Shown here one piece after another: positions 7,354 to 8,286 of a stretch of DNA of 8,286 nucleotides (position 1 is its first letter; every line of letters begins with the position of its first letter). A program made the position numbers and the translations under genes. The stretch lies in contig USSI01000050.1 of the NCBI GenBank assembly GCA_900557315.1, positions 1 through 8,286 on the forward strand, read 5' to 3'. This stretch comes from an uncultured Butyricicoccus sp. (GTDB taxonomy: Bacteria > Bacillota > Clostridia > Oscillospirales > Butyricicoccaceae). The notes under the pieces were generated by a model. The model searched no databases. It was given only the letters and a program-made list of their open reading frames with translations, and was not told the origin of the DNA.

Positions 7354-7380
7354 ACGGTATCCCTCCTGTATCCTGCCCTG

Positions 7381-7409
7381 ATGATAGCACGCCCGGGCGC
7401 ACCCGTCAA
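7381..7409 (-). promoter_or_regulatory. Strong sigma-A promoter for the acetyltransferase
   Basis: On the minus strand TTGACG (7409 to 7404) and TATCAT (7386 to 7381) are 17 bp apart, and TGC directly before the -10 gives the extended TGn element. Predicted start is near 7374, leaving a leader of about 21 nt that holds only the AGGAGGG site. This is an unusually good match in GC-rich DNA and implies independent, probably constitutive transcription. Confidence 0.85.
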
Positions 7410-7448
7410 GCGGCGCGGACGAAAACGCGTCAAATACATGGGCAAAAG

Positions 7449-7476
7449 TGGATAAATCTTTGTGAATTGCTACAAT
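7449..7476 (+). promoter_or_regulatory. Possible second, upstream promoter for purB (extended -10)
   Basis: TGCTACAAT (7468-7476) is an extended -10 element, with TACAAT one base from consensus. The best -35 candidate, TGGATA (7449-7454), is 16 bp upstream and matches four of six bases. If used, it would give a leader of about 117 nt. It is weaker than the site at 7503-7531. Confidence 0.45.
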
Positions 7477-7484
7477 ATATGTGC

Positions 7485-7518
7485 GAAAACAGATGGTTGA
7501 GCTTGAAAACAGACGGCT
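7485..7518. repeat. Tandem direct repeat GAAAACAGAYGGYT, 20-bp period, at the purB promoter
   Basis: GAAAACAGATGGTT (7485-7498) is repeated as GAAAACAGACGGCT (7505-7518): 12 of 14 bases agree and starts are exactly 20 bp apart, near two turns of the helix. The second copy overlaps the -35 element of the likely purB promoter (7503-7508); the first lies just upstream. This layout suits an operator for a regulator binding one face of DNA. It does not resemble the Bacillus PurBox. Function is inferred. Confidence 0.5.
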
Positions 7519-7531
7519 TCGGTGTTAAACT
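7503..7531 (+). promoter_or_regulatory. Likely main promoter of purB
   Basis: TTGAAA (7503-7508; five of six) and TAAACT (7526-7531; four of six) are separated by 17 bp, with TGT before the -10 forming an extended TGn motif. The predicted start is about 7538, a leader of about 60 nt with AAGGA at 7587-7591 as ribosome binding site. No guanine/adenine riboswitch fold is evident in that leader. Confidence 0.65.
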
Positions 7532-7599
7532 AAATTCGACTTAAAATCCGTTGCAGTAATGCTGTGCACTGGAATAAAAGAACGGAAAGGACGACTGAC

Positions 7600-8286
7600 A
7601 TGAACAACGTGTACGAAAGCCCGCTTTCCTCGCGCTATGCTTCGAAGGAGATGCTCTATACCTTCTCATCGGACATGAAGTTCTCGACCTGGCGCCGCCT
7701 GTGGGTATCGCTGGCCAAGGCGGAGATGGCGCTCGGCCTGCCCATCACGCAGGAGCAGGTGGACGAGATGCAGGCGCATATCACTGATATTGATTATGAG
7801 ACCGCCAAAGCGCGCGAGAAGGAAGTCCGCCACGACGTCATGGCGCACGTTTACACCTTCGGCAAGGCCGCGCCGGAGGCGGCGGGCATCATCCACCTCG
7901 GCGCGACAAGCGCTTACGTGGGCGACAATACCGACATCATCCAGATCCGCGAGGGTCTGCTGCTTGTGCGCAAAAAGCTTGCGACCGTGCTGGACAAGCT
8001 GGCGCAGTTCGCGGACGCACACAAGGCGCAGCCGACGCTCGGCTTTACCCACTTCCAGCCCGCGCAGCTGACCACAGTCGGCAAGCGCGCGACCCTGTGG
8101 ATGAACGAGCTGCTCATGGACCTGCACGAGGTCGAGTACCGCATCGAAAACCTGCGCATGCTGGGCAGCAAGGGCACGACCGGCACGCAGGCGTCCTTCA
8201 TGGAGCTGTTTGACGGCGACGAGAGCAAGGTCAAGGAGCTGGAAAAGCGTATCGCGGACGATTTCGGCTTTGCGGGCGTGGTGCCG
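7600..8286 (+). CDS. purB: Adenylosuccinate lyase, human ADSL-like type (N-terminal part; 3' end outside window)
   Basis: The first 229 residues of the fumarase/aspartase-superfamily lyase that cleaves SAICAR to AICAR and adenylosuccinate to AMP, each releasing fumarate, in purine synthesis. Visible: YESPLSSRYAS 5-15, FSTWRRLWVSLAKAE 28-42, the RHDVMAHV motif 77-84 (H78, D79), AAGIIHLGATSAYVGDNTD 94-112 (T103, S104), TLGFTHFQPAQLTTVGKR 146-163 with H151 at the position of the catalytic His159 of human ADSL, and GSKGTTGTQASF 189-200. These strings are near-identical to animal ADSL and differ from B. subtilis PurB, which has HYGLTSTDVVD and GRTHGVHAEP. The mobile catalytic-serine loop lies beyond the window. 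ATG 7600 has AAGGA eight bases upstream and opens the protein as MNNVYESPLSSRYAS. It is read away from the divergent acetyltransferase. Confidence 0.95.
   Translation, partial: MNNVYESPLSSRYASKEMLYTFSSDMKFSTWRRLWVSLAKAEMALGLPITQEQVDEMQAHITDIDYETAKAREKEVRHDVMAHVYTFGKAAPEAAGIIHLGATSAYVGDNTDIIQIREGLLLVRKKLATVLDKLAQFADAHKAQPTLGFTHFQPAQLTTVGKRATLWMNELLMDLHEVEYRIENLRMLGSKGTTGTQASFMELFDGDESKVKELEKRIADDFGFAGVVP

Noticed and set aside
6796..7455. 219-residue plus-strand frame opposite the acetyltransferase
   Set aside because: Shadow of the GNAT gene, whose acetyl-CoA motif, ribosome binding site, promoter and terminator are all on the minus strand.
7311..7544. 77-residue plus-strand frame before purB
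   Set aside because: It spans the acetyltransferase start, both divergent promoters and the direct repeat, with no ribosome binding site and no recognisable protein.
7551..7580. Promoter TTGCAG with TAAAAG just before purB
   Set aside because: The -10 match is poor and the start would fall inside the ribosome binding site.
7532..7599. PurR box or purine riboswitch in the purB leader
   Set aside because: Only a bare CGAA core match is seen at TTCGAC read in reverse, without the flanking PurBox pattern, and the leader is too short and lacks conserved riboswitch elements.

Overview
The window (8,286 bp, G+C-rich by eye, roughly 60%) looks like chromosomal DNA from a high-GC member of the Clostridia, plausibly Oscillospiraceae or a relative. 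The grounds are the gene order rlmN - PP2C phosphatase - PASTA kinase - rsgA - thiN, which is a Firmicutes hallmark, together with good Shine-Dalgarno sites and sigma-A type promoters. The taxon is inferred, not proven. There are eight complete or partial housekeeping genes and one small gene I do not recognise. No RNA gene, mobile element, CRISPR array or phage gene was found.

Region 1 (1-4803, + strand) is one signalling/translation cluster. It opens with the 3' end of rlmN (23S rRNA/tRNA A2503/A37 methyltransferase), which is followed by a 119-bp gap holding a GC hairpin. The rest is tightly packed: prpC (Ser/Thr phosphatase), prkC (membrane PASTA-domain Ser/Thr kinase, 7 bp downstream), rsgA (ribosome-assembly GTPase, TTG start, 16 bp downstream) and thiN (thiamine pyrophosphokinase, overlapping rsgA by 31 bp). 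It ends in a clear intrinsic terminator at 4778-4803. PrkC and PrpC act as an opposed kinase/phosphatase pair, and in Bacillus the RsgA orthologue is a known PrkC substrate. The rpe gene that usually lies between rsgA and thiN is absent.

Region 2 (4804-6716, + strand) starts with a near-consensus promoter (TTGCAA-17-TATAAT) driving a class Ib aspartate aminotransferase. A 12-bp hairpin with a GAAA tetraloop follows, then a small cysteine-rich gene of unknown function with relaxed codon use. A hairpin terminator that works in both directions closes this unit and the convergent one.

Region 3 (6715-8286) holds a minus-strand GNAT acetyltransferase with its own strong promoter. A 246-bp divergent intergenic region carries a 20-bp-period direct repeat and the likely purB promoter. 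The window ends inside purB, whose adenylosuccinate lyase is of the animal (human ADSL-like) type rather than the Bacillus PurB type.

Most notable: the PrkC kinase domain has HQD in place of HRD and also lacks the usual activation-loop threonines, so its activation may differ from textbook PrkC. I see no convincing new multi-gene system; the window is mainly conserved core genome with several unusual details.
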